A DNA stretch of 64,000 nt, from NCBI GenBank assembly GCA_036873135.1, contig JAPTYO010000010.1, positions 7,602,634 through 7,666,633 of the forward strand, in the 5' to 3' direction. Origin of the DNA: Clarkia xantiana subsp. parviflora (Eukaryota > Streptophyta > Magnoliopsida > Myrtales > Onagraceae). This document shows, in pieces, positions 1 through 11,695 of this stretch. Position 1 is the first letter of the stretch; the number at the start of each line of letters is the position of its first letter. The notes under the pieces are model-generated. The model saw only the letters and a program-made list of their open reading frames with translations, made no database searches and was not told where the DNA came from. Position numbers and translations under genes: made by a program.

Positions 1-313
1 AGAAACATGATACAGTCTCAAAATCCTCAGCGGAAGCTGAGTATAGAAGCATTGGTCATGTTGTTTCTGAAATAATCTGGTTGCGTGGTTTGCTAACTGA
101 GCTTGGTTTTGTGCAGAAAGATCTATCTGTTTTATATTGTGACAATAAGGCAGCTTTGCAGATTGCTTCAATCCTATATTCCATGAGAGGACGAAGCACA
201 TCGAAATAAATTGTCACTTTATGAGGGAAAAGTTGTTGGATGGTGTGGTTGTGGCAATGCACATTCGCATTTCAGAAGGTGGCTGATATCTTTACTAAGG
301 CTTTTCCTAGTAA
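1..313 (+). pseudogene. Ty1/copia polyprotein, C-terminal RNase H remnant
   Basis: This is the 3' end of a copia-type pol gene, cut by the window edge. One frame reads the usual RNase H end of plant copia elements, including SSAEAEYRSI, WLRGLL and LYCDNKAALQIA, the last carrying a catalytic Asp. After about base 170 the reading frame is lost: the family's conserved block following ALQIA continues in another frame near 180-235 and again near 270-313. At least two small deletions have therefore occurred and the gene is dead. It is directly followed by a purine-rich tract and an LTR-like start at 466, as expected for the 3' end of a copia element. The copia assignment is firm; the family is not identified. 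Confidence 0.85.
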
Positions 314-465
314 ATAACATATACATCGTGTTGGTAAGCTGAGAATGATTAATATTTACCAAGGTATGGCTCATGGCGATGATGAAATTGTTTCTGAGTC
401 AGGGAGAGACCCCAATATTGTTGGCTTAGTTGGATAAGCCTTATATCTCCCAGATTGAGGAGGAG

Positions 466-956
466 TGTTGGATATTAGGAAATCTGGGCTCAGTTGGTTC
501 TCTAAGCCCTGCCTCAGTTGGCTTATGAGTTGAATTTGTGGGCTTGGATGCGTGAGTTGTTCTTATCCTAATGGGCTAGGCCCGTGTTGGTTATGTTGGT
601 CTAGTTGGTTTATTGAGGACTAATTTGGAGGTTATAAAACTTAGGGGACCCTTTGAGTTATACTCGGGACCCCGACCAATATATAAAGGTGAGGGTTAGC
701 TTGGTCAAGGCTATTCTCGCCCGGTGAGCCGCAAACTCCAGTTGAACATTTATCTTCATCGCTTCTTTGATTCTTTTAGGGTTAGAGTTTACCTTTTTCA
801 CAAGATGTCGCCACACAGAGAGGAGTGGGAAGACATTGGAGAAAAATATGTGAGTAAGTGAAAACGCCGCTGTCTAAGTTTTTATTTTGGTTAAAGTTGT
901 TTTGAGTTTAGTAGCTATGGTTTAGTGTAACTGGTAAACCGAGCCAGAGCAAAGAC
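466..956 (+). repeat. 3' LTR of the copia remnant (right edge approximate)
   Basis: The start is set by the tract GAGGAGGAG followed by TGTTGG, a standard polypurine tract and LTR beginning, about 150 bases after the pol remnant. A TATA-like motif (ATATATAAAG, near 679-688) lies in the middle, as in U3/R of LTRs. The right end is uncertain because the partner LTR lies outside the window. I placed it at a CA near 956, where the sequence turns into ordinary AT-rich DNA. Confidence 0.6.
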
Positions 957-1599
957 AGATAATATATAATCAATTACATATAAAGGCCATCGTCAACTTG
1001 AAGTTTGTTTAGTCCATAGTAATATGTAACAAAGTATTATTATTATCATTATTATATTTAATGGTTTAGTGGATGATTATTTTTTTAATGAATGTAAGAT
1101 GAGTACTTTTTATTGTAAGTTTAATTTTTCTTTTCCAAAAGCATATAATTAATTTGATAATGTATTATAATTAAATTTCATTAATCTTAATTAAATGAAT
1201 TTTAATATTTATTATAGAACTTATTTATTATTTTTATTATTGTTACAATTTTAAAAACTTTGAGGATCTAAAAAGGGGAATTCAAATTTATTTTAAATAA
1301 TATATATCTAATTAATTCAAAATAATAATCGTTCATAACATTTTTGTACATAAAATATTACATTCAAACATCTCTTAATGATATAACATTTAGATGACAA
1401 CAATTTTTTTAGTTTATTCGAGCAATTTAGAATTATGAATCTCAATTTGTAATTTTAAAATTTGTACTTTTTTTTTATTATGTAAATTATATATATTTAA
1501 ATGTTGTCCAATCAAAATTAATTAATTCGTTAATAGTAACAATGTGATTTGCCTGAAAAATCATATCATCATTTTGTTATTTGTGAATATATATAATAA
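957..1599. other. AT-rich intergenic stretch, no gene seen
   Basis: The sequence is very AT-rich with short A and T runs. No coding frame with recognisable content is present. The last part probably belongs to the body of the Helitron-like element that ends at 1634. Confidence 0.6.
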
Positions 1600-1634
1600 G
1601 CCACCTCGCGCGTTGCGCGGGCATAGAACCCTAG
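1600..1634 (+). mobile_element. Helitron-type 3' terminus (hairpin plus CTAG)
   Basis: A GC hairpin (stem CGCGC at 1607-1611, loop GTT, stem GCGCG at 1615-1619) is followed 11 bases later by CTAG (1631-1634) and then T. Helitrons end in CTRR preceded by a short GC hairpin and insert between A and T, so this fits a 3' end of a plus-strand element. The 5' TC end was not located. Three more termini of the same design occur in this window. Confidence 0.6.
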
Positions 1635-1699
1635 TTATTAAAAATAGAAATAAAACATCTAATAAAATGAACTTCACTTGCAACTTTACTCATTTTAGC

Positions 1700-2225
1700 A
1701 TCAGAAAGGGCTCATCGAGCACCACCCCCCTCCGTGCTCGATACTACCCCTTGTGCAGGTTCGCAAGGAAACAGATTGTGAAGACAACGGAACGTAAAGG
1801 AACGCGCATACACCGCAAAAAGTGCGCGTATACGACAAGGCGCATGCAAACACCATGAGGAACACGCGTGCAAACATCATGAGGAACACGCGTGCAGACA
1901 CAATAGGGGATAACGTTCCGACACTCTAAGGGCATCACCGCCCTGACGTGCGAACGACTACGTATACGGACACCTAAACACTTAGTCATTTCAAGGGATC
2001 GCAGACCTCCGACAGTCCGACTCCAACAGTCCGACACCCCGACACTCCAAAAGTCCGACTCCAACAATCCGACACCCCAACACTGCGACAGGACGACAGT
2101 CCGACGCTCTGGCGTACGCCGATCCGAAATACTAACTACCCGATATCACGAAGGAAACAGATCACGAAGAGAATAATTTTACACGAGAGACTGTCATTCG
2201 GGTCGACACCCCTTCGTTCCGATAC
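1700..2225. repeat. GC-rich segment with TCCGAC-type short repeats
   Basis: This block is much richer in GC than its surroundings. Near 2011-2090 the motif AGTCCGACTCCAACA recurs with a 38-base period (starts near 2014 and 2052). The phrase AAGGAAACAGAT also occurs twice, near 1767 and 2152. Open frames here are chance products of the base composition; none shows a protein family. It looks like part of an unidentified repetitive element. Confidence 0.45.
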
Positions 2226-2289
2226 ACACATACTAACAAGTGTCGTACGTTTTTTTTATATATAAACTTTTGGCTCCAGATCAGGGCCC

Positions 2290-2980
2290 TCTGGCTCCGA
2301 TTGAGCCACAGAGGGCTCAGTCGGAGCCCTTTGTGGCTCTAGTCGGGGCTCTATGTCTCTGACTGAGCCATCTGTGGCTAAATCGGAGCCAGAGGTCCCC
2401 GAAATGGAGCTCTATGTGCCCATAATCGGGGCTGGCGGCCCCAATTGATGGTGGTCGGCGCCGATTAGGGTTGTAGCCACCACCAATTGATGGTGACCGG
2501 TCCCGATTTGTGATGGTCGGTCCGTTATGTGGTTGCCGGCTCCTATTCGTGGTGGTCGACAACCTTGGGTGGTGGTGGTCGGCGACCCCAATTGGTGGCG
2601 GCCGGCGCCGTTTAGGGTTGTAGCCACCACCAATTGATGGTGAACGGTCCCGATTTGCGATGGTCGGGCCGTTTCGTGGTTGCCGGCTCCTATTCGTGGT
2701 GGTCGACAACCTTGGGTGGTGGTGGGCGGTGGCCGACGGCCTTAGGCGGTGACTAGAGCAAACAATAGATACTAAATTGTAAAAATAAAATCTTAGGAAT
2801 ATAAATTCGAGGACTAAATTGAACAAAATAAAAGTATTTAACTGTCAAATTAACTGTTGACTAACGGAAAACAAAAAACATACAACCTCTCTAACATATG
2901 ACACCAAAAGCATACAAAAAAAACTCATTGAACCAAAAGTCAACCATGGTTAAACATATGACACTAAATACTCTTTAAGC
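2290..2980. repeat. Repetitive element with two 147-bp GC-rich tandem copies
   Basis: The phrase TTGTAGCCACCACCAATTG starts at 2471 and again at 2618, giving a period of 147 bases with good identity over both copies (about 2450-2745). The AT-rich right flank (about 2770-2980) shares phrases such as GAGGACTAAATTGAACAAAA and CATATGACACCAAAA with the inverted-repeat element at 6879-7681 and with the insertion in the SAT32-like intron near 40.7 kb. I read it as a diverged member of that dispersed family. The long minus-strand open frame across the tandem copies is repeat-derived and not a gene. Confidence 0.55.
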
Positions 2981-2989
2981 TTTATTATT

Positions 2990-4151
2990 TATCCACATCG
3001 CCTTTTATTTCGTTTAATTTTGTTGGCCCATGTAAAAATAAGTGATTTTTATTTATCAACGACATATTTCATTATTTTTTATTTTGCTTAAATTGTAATT
3101 GCAATACTTATACTTTATATTCCATCCAAAACTTCTCATTTAAACTTACAGGCCGTTTGAAAAAAAAAAAAAAAAAAAAAAAAAAAATTACAACCCATTT
3201 TTTCTACATTATTATTTATTTTTTTAATCTATCTTTTTTTATATAATTAGAAATTATATTAAGTCGTTTTAGAGCTTTAGGATAGGGCATTTATGTAACA
3301 ACTAACTATTAAATAAATATGAGTACATATGTGATGCCTTTCATATTTGACTTCGTTCAAAAATATTATGTTGTTCTTCAGGTATCATAATCAAACACAA
3401 AATCACATTAATACTATTTTGGTATTAAAGTTTACACGAAAATGAAAATGATGCATGCACTAATTAATAAATATTGTATGTAAAATATATATATATATGA
3501 TAATGACTATACCATTTCTCCATTGTCGTTATATAAACTTTGAAGAAAATGTGCACTTTAATCAACTTTTTTCTATAAAAAAAAAAAAAAAAAAAAACAA
3601 AATGCAGGCTTCTGCAAAAATACCCAGCACAATCATAAGAATATTCGTATGATATTTAAGATTTAAAGAAGTTTCATATGTATAAAAATAGTTAGTCCTG
3701 TTAGAGTTTTCGTCCAACTTCGACGAAATAGTCATATGTCCAACACGTGATTAATAAAAATGTGGCAAATCTACATAATGTTTGGGCATTCAAAAAATTA
3801 CTTCTTTATGTTTGGGCGATAAAAAAGGTTGTTGGTTAATGTTTGTGAAGCCGAACGAAATTTATGTATTTTCTTCACGAAGTATCGTGGATATTCCATC
3901 TAATATGTACGGAAATACTAACGGGATTAACCATGATAAGTGAAATTTAAGCTGATCAAATGTTAAAAAAAACTTAGATAGCAATGTATTAGATTGATTA
4001 CTAGCAATTTGATAAACCCATCACTATATAGATTAAACAATAATACAGAAGGCCCATTTACTTTTTAGGGCCTTTGTTGGATCAATCATTCATGTTTTCA
4101 TGATTTACAGAAAAATAATTAATATTTGATATAGTAAACTAATACCAAAGA
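2990..4151. other. AT-rich intergenic DNA with a 28-A run
   Basis: No gene is visible. There is an uninterrupted run of 28 A (3160-3187) and a second A run near 3577-3597. These could be tails of old retroposed sequence, but no element body or target duplication was recognised. Confidence 0.6.
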
Positions 4152-4233
4152 GTCAATATGTCCGAGTGGTTAAGGAGACAGACTTGAAATCTGTTGGGCT
4201 TCGCCCGCGCAGGTTCGAACCCTGCTGTTGACG
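4152..4233 (+). tRNA. tRNA-Ser (anticodon UGA)
   Basis: An 82-nt class II tRNA. The acceptor strands GTCAATA (4152-4158) and TGTTGAC (4226-4232) pair with one G-U, and the discriminator base is G at 4233. The D-arm box A reads GTCCGAGTGGTTAAGG. The anticodon loop CTTGAAA (4183-4189) puts TGA at 4185-4187, reading UCA serine codons. A long variable arm follows (TGGGCTTCGCCCGC), diagnostic of serine or leucine tRNAs. Box B is GGTTCGAACCC. CCA is not encoded, as in nuclear genes, and a T run directly downstream is a Pol III terminator. Confidence 0.96.
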
Positions 4234-4234
4234 A

Positions 4235-4247
4235 TTTTTTTTTTTTC
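4235..4247 (+). terminator. Pol III terminator of tRNA-Ser
   Basis: An uninterrupted T run starts two bases after the discriminator base of the tRNA, as expected for RNA polymerase III termination. Confidence 0.85.
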
Positions 4248-4780
4248 AACTAACTATTTACATTTTTATAATAAATGGTTGGTCGGTGCCTCCATTTATT
4301 TTTTTAGTAAGTGTGATAGGTTAGATAGAAGACCAAGATAATAACTCTTTATGTTTATGTATATTATATTATTATGGGAATTTGTTAATTAAGAAATATT
4401 ATTAGGGGTTAGTTACGAGTCTTAAGTAAGGAGTAATCCTTATATATTGAAGACCTTTCTATTTAAGAATACAAAGTGTGTTGATGCTTTGGACTTTTGA
4501 AGAGGCAGTGTAAAGTGTCAACAATATGGATATGTTAAGATGTCATTATCAAATGCTAAACATTTGGAATTTTTATAAACACTTCGGGATATGACACTCC
4601 ATAATTCAACACTAATTAAATTACACCTCTAAACTTATATCTTATATTTGAGTAATATGCATACATTATTCTTTACCAATATATTTTCGATTCCATTTTC
4701 CAAGTAATTACAAGGAAACTATAAATTTATTGGACGAGCTAATCATACGTGAATTAACATGGGTTAATATTAATTGTTAA

Positions 4781-5460
4781 CTAGTAACTTATTCGCAGGT
4801 TATGCGAGATGCTATTTAAATAAAATTTATATTATAATTTTAGTTCACACACGTTTATATAAAGACTCTTTTATAAATTAATATATCAAATGAATATATG
4901 CATCTATTGTCAATTAATATTTTTTAAAGTAGTGTACGTAAGTTATAAATCTACGATATCATATGTTATAAGAAAGCTATTCACATATACTTTTACATGA
5001 GAATAAACTGTTTGTAAATCAGATTACCATAGAAAATATCATGGATCTTTGATTATGATATTCATAATTCAATAATACTATCATATATAAAAGCAAACAT
5101 GTATATCTCAAAATTATATAATATTATTTGATAATATGTATTTTTTTAACACATTTTAAAGTTTAAAGTCTCTTATTTTTTTAAAGTAGTTTTTAAAGTT
5201 ACTAGTTTTTAAAGTAGTGTACGTAGTTAAAAATCTACGATATCATATGTCATAAGAAAGCTATTCACATATACTTTTACATAAGAATAAATTGTTTGTA
5301 AATCATAAAAATATTATGGATCTTTGATTATGATATTCATAATTTAGTAATACTATCATATTTAGAAGCAAACATGTATATCTCAAAGTTATATAATATT
5401 ATTTGATAACATATATTTTTTTAACACGTTTTAAAGTTTATGATCTCTTATTCTTACATG
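4781..5460 (-). mobile_element. Helitron-like element, 3' end with duplicated body segment
   Basis: On the minus strand the element ends in CTAG (4784-4781) followed by T. It is preceded by a hairpin with arms TCGCA and TGCGA (4793-4807). The body contains a tandem duplication: the segment starting at AAAGTAGTGTACGTA near 4926 recurs near 5211 with about 285-base spacing and runs to about 5450, with scattered differences. Parts of this body align with the element ending at 13820, so both belong to one non-autonomous family. The 5' end was not found, so the right boundary is approximate. Confidence 0.55.
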
Positions 5461-6878
5461 TGACAATGAATATACTACCCATTTTATTTTGCACTAGAAG
5501 CTCTTAATTAACTTCAAACATTAAAATTATATGATTTCTCGTGTATATCATTATCTAATTTAATCCGATTAGTTTTTTTTTTGGCCAGCAAATTAGTTTA
5601 AAATATGAAAGGTCCGAATATTTTGACTTCATTCTTATTTTTATTTTGGCCAAAGACTTCACTCTTGTTTATGTGTAATTATTATTATTATTACTAAATA
5701 AATATTAGCCGCGTTGACATTATTCTGAGTTTAATAAATGATCTAGGACTCTAGGGGGAATAACCCTAGCTATTCTATCTTTAGAACAGAAACATGATTA
5801 ATTAATTCCCTAATGATAATATTAACAACGTTCTACCAATAAAATTATTAATGGGGCGGACTTAACATGGTAATCGCTTGCTTTGCTTTAGAAGTTAATT
5901 AAGGAGATGTAATAAATGTTTACAATAATTATGCTCGTTGAAAAAAAAAATCGACTAAATTACTAATAAACCCTGCAATCAAAGTTCAAACGGTAGCATT
6001 ATTAGTGACTTCACGAGTAAAATAAAAGGTAAAATATAATAATAATAAATAAACAATAATCATAATAATAATAATAGAACAACACATCGATGTTTTTTTT
6101 TACCATTACCTTATGGTATATTTATTTATTTATTATTATAAGGTATATCGTTATTTAAGTAATTATTCTGATGTTTATAATTGATGATGTTTTGACTATT
6201 AGCTCTATGTTATGATCTATTGTCCATTGTAAGAGAGGATACTTATACTACACTGGTTATATATACATATGATCAAGAGTCATTCTACCTAATATAGACT
6301 AATTTATTGAGTTGGAGTAATGTTTCAATCCGGAAGAACTAGACGTGACCATAAAGACATTAATCTCCTTAAATAGAGTGTTCAACTCAATAAATTAGTC
6401 TTATTAACTGGAATGCCCCCATTTAGTTTTATAATACAATGGTTGCTCATATAACAACTCATATAACAAATGTGGTACAAACCATTCGTCCACCTTAAGG
6501 ATACCAAATGACATTGTTGGTCACGATGATCACAACCGGTGTTTCCAAGACACAACTTCGAGCCCTTATTGTTCACGGCTACACATTAGTCACATCTTGC
6601 TTTTCCATGGCACCACTGACCACTCCAAAATCTAATTCTGAAATTAATTGTTACAAGCTAAATAGAAGAGTCCAACTTAATAAACTAATTTATTAAATGG
6701 AGTATAGTTTATTAGATGGAATGACTCATTTGCAGTATAAATACTATAAATATTGCTCAATCAATCAATCTATATATAACTTATAAGTCTAATACTTACG
6801 GTTTAATAAATATATATTATCAACAAATGCCCACACTTATTTAGAGATAGAAATCTTCACATATATTATTAAATGGGG
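5461..6878. other. AT-rich intergenic DNA, no gene seen
   Basis: Short AAT runs occur near 6036-6077 and a T-rich tract near 6091. Small open frames around 6380-6700 have no recognisable content. Confidence 0.55.
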
Positions 6879-7681
6879 TTAATAGGTATTTTGGTTCAAC
6901 ATCTTTGAAAACTTTTGAGCTTTGGTCTAACATCTTTTTTTGGGCCTAATTTTGGTACCGTATATTTGACAAATTTTGGTTTTTGGTCAATCCGTTAGTT
7001 GACCGTCAGTTTGACCGTTAAATAGTCACGTGACTTGCACATGCCTAGCCCCAAATTTTTATTTTGTTCAATTTAGTCATCAAATTTATTGTCCTAAGTT
7101 TTTTATTTTTGCAATTTAGCCCTTAAACATTATCAACCACACTATAGGACTAAATTGACCTAGCCATGGTCCGGCCCATGGCTTGGTCGGACCATGGCTA
7201 GGGTCGCCGGACCTAGGTGACTGTAACCGTGTTCCGACCTAGCCATGGGTCGGAACATGGCTAGGTCAATTTAGCACTACCCAATTGGACCCTAATGCTA
7301 AATTGACCTAGCCATGGTACGTCCCATGGCTAGGTGGTTAGGGTCGGTTTAGCTCTGGCGACCCTAACATGGTCCGACCTAGCCATGAGTCAGACCATGG
7401 ATAGGTCAATTTAGTCCTAGAGCGCGGTTCATAATGTTTAAGGGCTAAATTGCAAAATTAAAAAGTTAGGACAATAAATTTGAGGACTAAACTGAACAAA
7501 ATAAAATTTGGGGCTAGGCATGTGCAAGTCACGTGACTATTTAACGGTCAAGCTGACGGTCAACTAACAGATTAACCAAAAGTCAAAAGTTGTCAAACAT
7601 ATGGTAACAAAACTAAGGAAAAAGAAAAGTTGAAACAAATTTTAAAAGTTGTAAAAAATGTTGGACCAAAAAACCTATTAA
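6879..7681. mobile_element. Long-inverted-repeat (foldback) element, about 0.8 kb
   Basis: The two ends are reverse complements: TTAATAGGT at 6879 and ACCTATTAA at 7681. The match continues inward with phrases such as GTCACGTGACT, GCAATTTAGCCCTTAAACAT and GTTCAATTTAG, each repeated in inverted orientation in the other arm. The centre holds many short CCATGG-centred inverted repeats (CTAGCCATGG and similar). It encodes no protein. A candidate 8-base flank (TATTAAAT) can be seen on both sides but overlaps the terminal repeat, so the exact termini and TSD are unsettled. A non-autonomous DNA transposon, possibly Mutator-like, is most likely. Confidence 0.65.
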
Positions 7682-10280
7682 ATATACATATAAGCATGGT
7701 TTGATGACAACATTTATTGAGAATTAAATGTCACTTGTATCTCGTATGTTTGAATTATTACCACGGGTGTAATTGAATTTATGTAAAATAATTACACGAC
7801 TCGGAATATCGAGAAAATGAGGTGATTGGAAATATCCACAATTACTAAAATTAATTAAATTTGTCATTATTATTATCTTATGATTTGTAATTAAATGAGT
7901 AGTGATAGTTATGTTTAATTAATATGCAATCATACAGTAATATATACGAGCGATGCTAGAATATGTGAAAAAAATTTGTAAAATTTTAATAAAAAAACAC
8001 TTATAAATTCATATAGCAATACATAACAACATTTATCTTTCCACTTTATAAACAACTATTTTCTTTCAATATATATATATATATTTAATAGATCAATCAG
8101 TTAACAATGCGATGATAAAAGTTAAACTCGTATCATTATGGTTGCCGGAGTAATTCATTTATATATATATCCGATAACAATAATAATAATAATAATAATA
8201 AAATAATAATAATAATAATAATTAAGAGAAGGTTTAGTGCAACACAGTGGACATAAAAACGTGGCCAAATCCACAAACGGCTAACGTGGCAATCCTTGGA
8301 TGGATGTTAAAATATTTTATAGTATTATTAAGGTATCGGACTATTTATTAAAGGACACACCATGAAGCTGTCGTCTACTTTAAGTTTAAGACGTGGTGAG
8401 TCGAATAATAAAATAATTATTAATATATATAAGTATATACGAGTATAAATACACGTAAAATACATATTAATTAACCGATGTGTACGATTATTATATATAA
8501 TCTTTATTGAAAAAAAGAAAAGAAAAAGGTGACAGCTTATGAGAGCAGGCCGACAAAAGAATTTGGTGGATGGAATAAAATCAGATTTCATTGGCTCTCT
8601 ACCTTTGGACAATGTATATGTATATGTATTTTGTCTTAGATTAGATTTAAATATACATTTATTTTTATTCGATATTATTTGTCATAAATAATGTTATAGA
8701 GGTTAATGGATCTTTGAATATATAGTAACATTATGGGATGAATTTGAGGGTCGTGCAATGGGGAGGTCCAATACAATTTCCTAAATCATCACATAATTAA
8801 TATTCGCACGAGAGGAGTTGGAGTTTGGTTCAAATACAGCCACGTAAACTAGTTTGCCATCATCTACAGTTGTTTGGGAAAAGAAAAAAAACATCTACAG
8901 TTGTTTTTTTTTTTTGGTAGAACTACAGTTGGATCTTGAGATATTAATTATATATCAGGTATACGTATATTGAGGCAAAAGATTACACGATCGCTAATTT
9001 TTGTATATTATTCTCTCTTATTAATATTTTTTTGCAACAATTCTGTTTTATTAACTCAAATTAATTTATTGCTTACCCAGGCTAATTACTAGCAAATTAT
9101 ATATTTACTTGTCGGAGGATTACACGTCCCCGATGTAACTTATTTGTTGATTTTTGTTTCTTTTCTTTTACGTAGTTATACTGATATTTTTTTGGGGCAA
9201 AGAGTTATTTATACTATTGAGTAAAGAGTTTTATGCCGGTTTATTTTAATTTATTTTGTAAAAAAAAGTCAATTTTTTTTTCCTTTTTATAAAATTAAGA
9301 TGCATATTACCGAGAGGGCGATAGCTAGCTACTCCAGAATAAAGTCTGTTCTTTAATGCATGGGATATATATATATATCTATATAAATAAGGGTTACTTG
9401 AAAAATTACTTATTACTTTAATAAGTTCTAGTTGTCTATGGGTAAAATATGCCAGGAGATGAAGCTAAAATATATATATATATACACTAAGGGATCCCAT
9501 GTACTAATTAAGTAAACTTGACTCGATAATCCTACTTGAAGCATGATCATGAGTTTATCACTTATTTATTATCTAATAATTAAACCTTACTTAAATGAGA
9601 TTTCTGGTCTTTAAAACTGATTACATTTTTTCTGTTTTAATTTAAAATTTTATTATTTTTAAGATCAATTAATTAATTACTCTGGGAGTGACATAATTAG
9701 CAAAATAAAGGGTTTCTGAATTAGGGAGGGAGTGTTTAATTAATTTAAATTAGTGGGATAATATTGGAAAAGTAATGTCGACATATCTTTAATCTATACA
9801 GCTGTGTTGTGGATTTCCTTGTTCCTTCCAAGTCGTGAAAAAAAAAAAAAAACTGAAAATTAGTTGCTTCCTTATTCATATATATCACAGGTAGGTGGAT
9901 GATGCATTGAATGTAATCTACTATTTTCAGTTCATTCCCTACATTGATTGTCCTTCTTACCTACCAAAAACAAACAAAACCGCCATCACCATGAATATGT
10001 CGTATCTAGCTAATTATTAGCCTGTCCAATTCTTTAATTAATTGTCATTACACTTTTATCATAAAATTTAAGTTTATGCATGTTAAAGTTAGTTTATACT
10101 TTCGCTATTTTATTAAGCGTAGAAAATTAAATCTCTAATGACATCATTTAAATGTAAATCTACCAAAGGGCTATGTTGAGGTGGCCTGAGCTGGTAACCG
10201 ACTAGTGATCCCTAGATATTACTATTTACGTACTAATACATAGTGGTGTAGATGAGATGTGGATCCCCTACTCCACTTTT
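7682..10280. other. AT-rich intergenic DNA with an AAT microsatellite
   Basis: No gene is recognised across about 2.6 kb. An AAT trinucleotide run with one interruption lies near 8177-8222. Open frames near 8330-8610 are low-complexity and unsupported. Confidence 0.6.
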
Positions 10281-10505
10281 TATATTTAAGACCGTGTCTC
10301 ACCATTAAGATATTGATACGTGTCCTGGGTGTAATTAATTTTGTGATTTTTTTCTAAAATCTTATTGGTATTGGTGCACCCTAGAAGGAAACTATAAAAT
10401 TTAAGAACACATGTCAAAATTTTAACAGTAAGGCACAATCTAAAGCAGAAAAAGTGGGGCAGGATATCTGAATCCGGATGAGATATGCTATGAGTGCTGC
10501 CCCTA
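10281..10505. mobile_element. Small inverted-repeat element (MITE-like), intact form
   Basis: The left part (TCACCATTAAGATATTGATA) is an imperfect reverse complement of the right part (ATGTCAAAATTTTAACAGTA), giving a MITE-like fold. The same sequence occurs near 60310-60915, where a Tourist-like MITE interrupts it, so this copy serves as the unoccupied paralogue. The edges are approximate. Confidence 0.45.
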
Positions 10506-11476
10506 GACATTTATAATTGAGTTTCCCTTTAACAACATATTTGGTAAATGGAATGAAGAAATAGAATAAAATATATAAATAGGAATGATAAATGTAATAG
10601 TCATTCTTAACTCTTTAAGGAGATGATAAGAATGATTATTCATTGAAATTTCTATTTATTTGCAACAAAATAATTTCATCTTGATTCAATTCATATTCTT
10701 TATATATTATTGTAAACAAACATATCGTAAAATAAAATGTAAGAATATGGTTTGTGTAAATAGAGTAAATTATCATTTTAATATTATCATAATATAAGAA
10801 AAAATAACTAATCATAAGTATACAATTATTAGATTTTCTCTTCAAATCCTCTCAAATTGGAGAGAGAGTGCATAAAATCATATATCCCTCTATATATAGT
10901 TTTAACGTCTAAAAGGACATAATGTACCCAATTAATAAAGAAAATATTTATAATCATCATCATCATCTTATTCCGTTTCCGTTTAAAAAAGCCTGCTATC
11001 CACACGAAGCTTAATCAAGTGCATGTGTATGATAAGGTATATATACGCATATAATTAATTTATAAGCTATATATATATATATCATAAAGAGGATATCGTC
11101 GACCGGGTTGTTGTCCCCCTAATGAGGGATTAACCAGACTGTGTGGGCATCAATTTATAAGATTCAATAAGATGAGATGTGGGGGAGAATTAATCAATGG
11201 TTTTAATTTTAGGGTTATAAAGTCGTTTAGGGTTAGAGTGGATGTACGGAATCTTTCAAATGTACACTAAGTTAGTACTAATCAATTCTCTAGCTAAGAT
11301 CACTCAATATATTCCAAGCCATGTACATATGCCACGATTCACATTAATTAGCACCCTCTTTATAAACAATGTATTTTACTTTAAATAAATCATTTCAGCT
11401 CTTGTAGCTTATCCTTTTACACAATTAAAATGTTAGTTAAAAGGAATAAAATGTTAGACTTTGCCAATGCTTGTGA
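10506..11476. other. AT-rich intergenic DNA, no gene seen
   Basis: Nothing beyond short AT repeats, a CAT run near 10956 and a TATATA stretch near 11067-11080 was recognised. Confidence 0.55.
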
Positions 11477-11490
11477 GTTGTGGTTCTACA

Positions 11491-11681
11491 TTTTTTTTTT
11501 TTTTGGTTTCCCGCGGGGTGATCCTAGGTGGGCCCCATCAGGAGGGCAGCACCGGGGTCAGTCCGTAAGGGGTAAGGTGCTGGCCATGAATATTTTTCCA
11601 TTCCCATGGTCACTAGCGGAGCTTGAACCCCTGACCTCTGGTTAAGGGATGAGGCGCTGAACCAGCACACTATATTACATG
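11491..11681 (-). mobile_element. tRNA-derived SINE with 14-bp target duplication
   Basis: On the minus strand the element begins with a tRNA-like head containing an A-box-like TGGTTCAGCGCC and a B-box-like GGTTCAAGCTC. It continues through a GC-rich body and ends in an A-rich tail, seen here as the T run at 11491-11504. It is flanked by perfect 14-base direct repeats, GTTGTGGTTCTACA, at 11477-11490 and 11682-11695. Pol III boxes, an A tail and a long target duplication together define a SINE of about 190 bp. The intact duplication suggests a fairly recent insertion. I do not assign a named family. Confidence 0.85.
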
Positions 11682-11695
11682 GTTGTGGTTCTACA

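Noticed and set aside
1544..2067. Overlapping open frames in the GC-rich block
   Set aside because: Low-complexity content on both strands, no splice or domain support; base composition explains them.
2317..2826. Minus-strand 169-codon open frame as a gene
   Set aside because: The frame spans two 147-bp repeat copies (147 is a multiple of 3), so the open frame follows from repetition. No domain is visible.
4152..4233. Organelle-derived tRNA insertion
   Set aside because: The variable arm and acceptor match nuclear tRNA-Ser(UGA), not the plastid trnS I know, and no flanking organelle sequence is seen.
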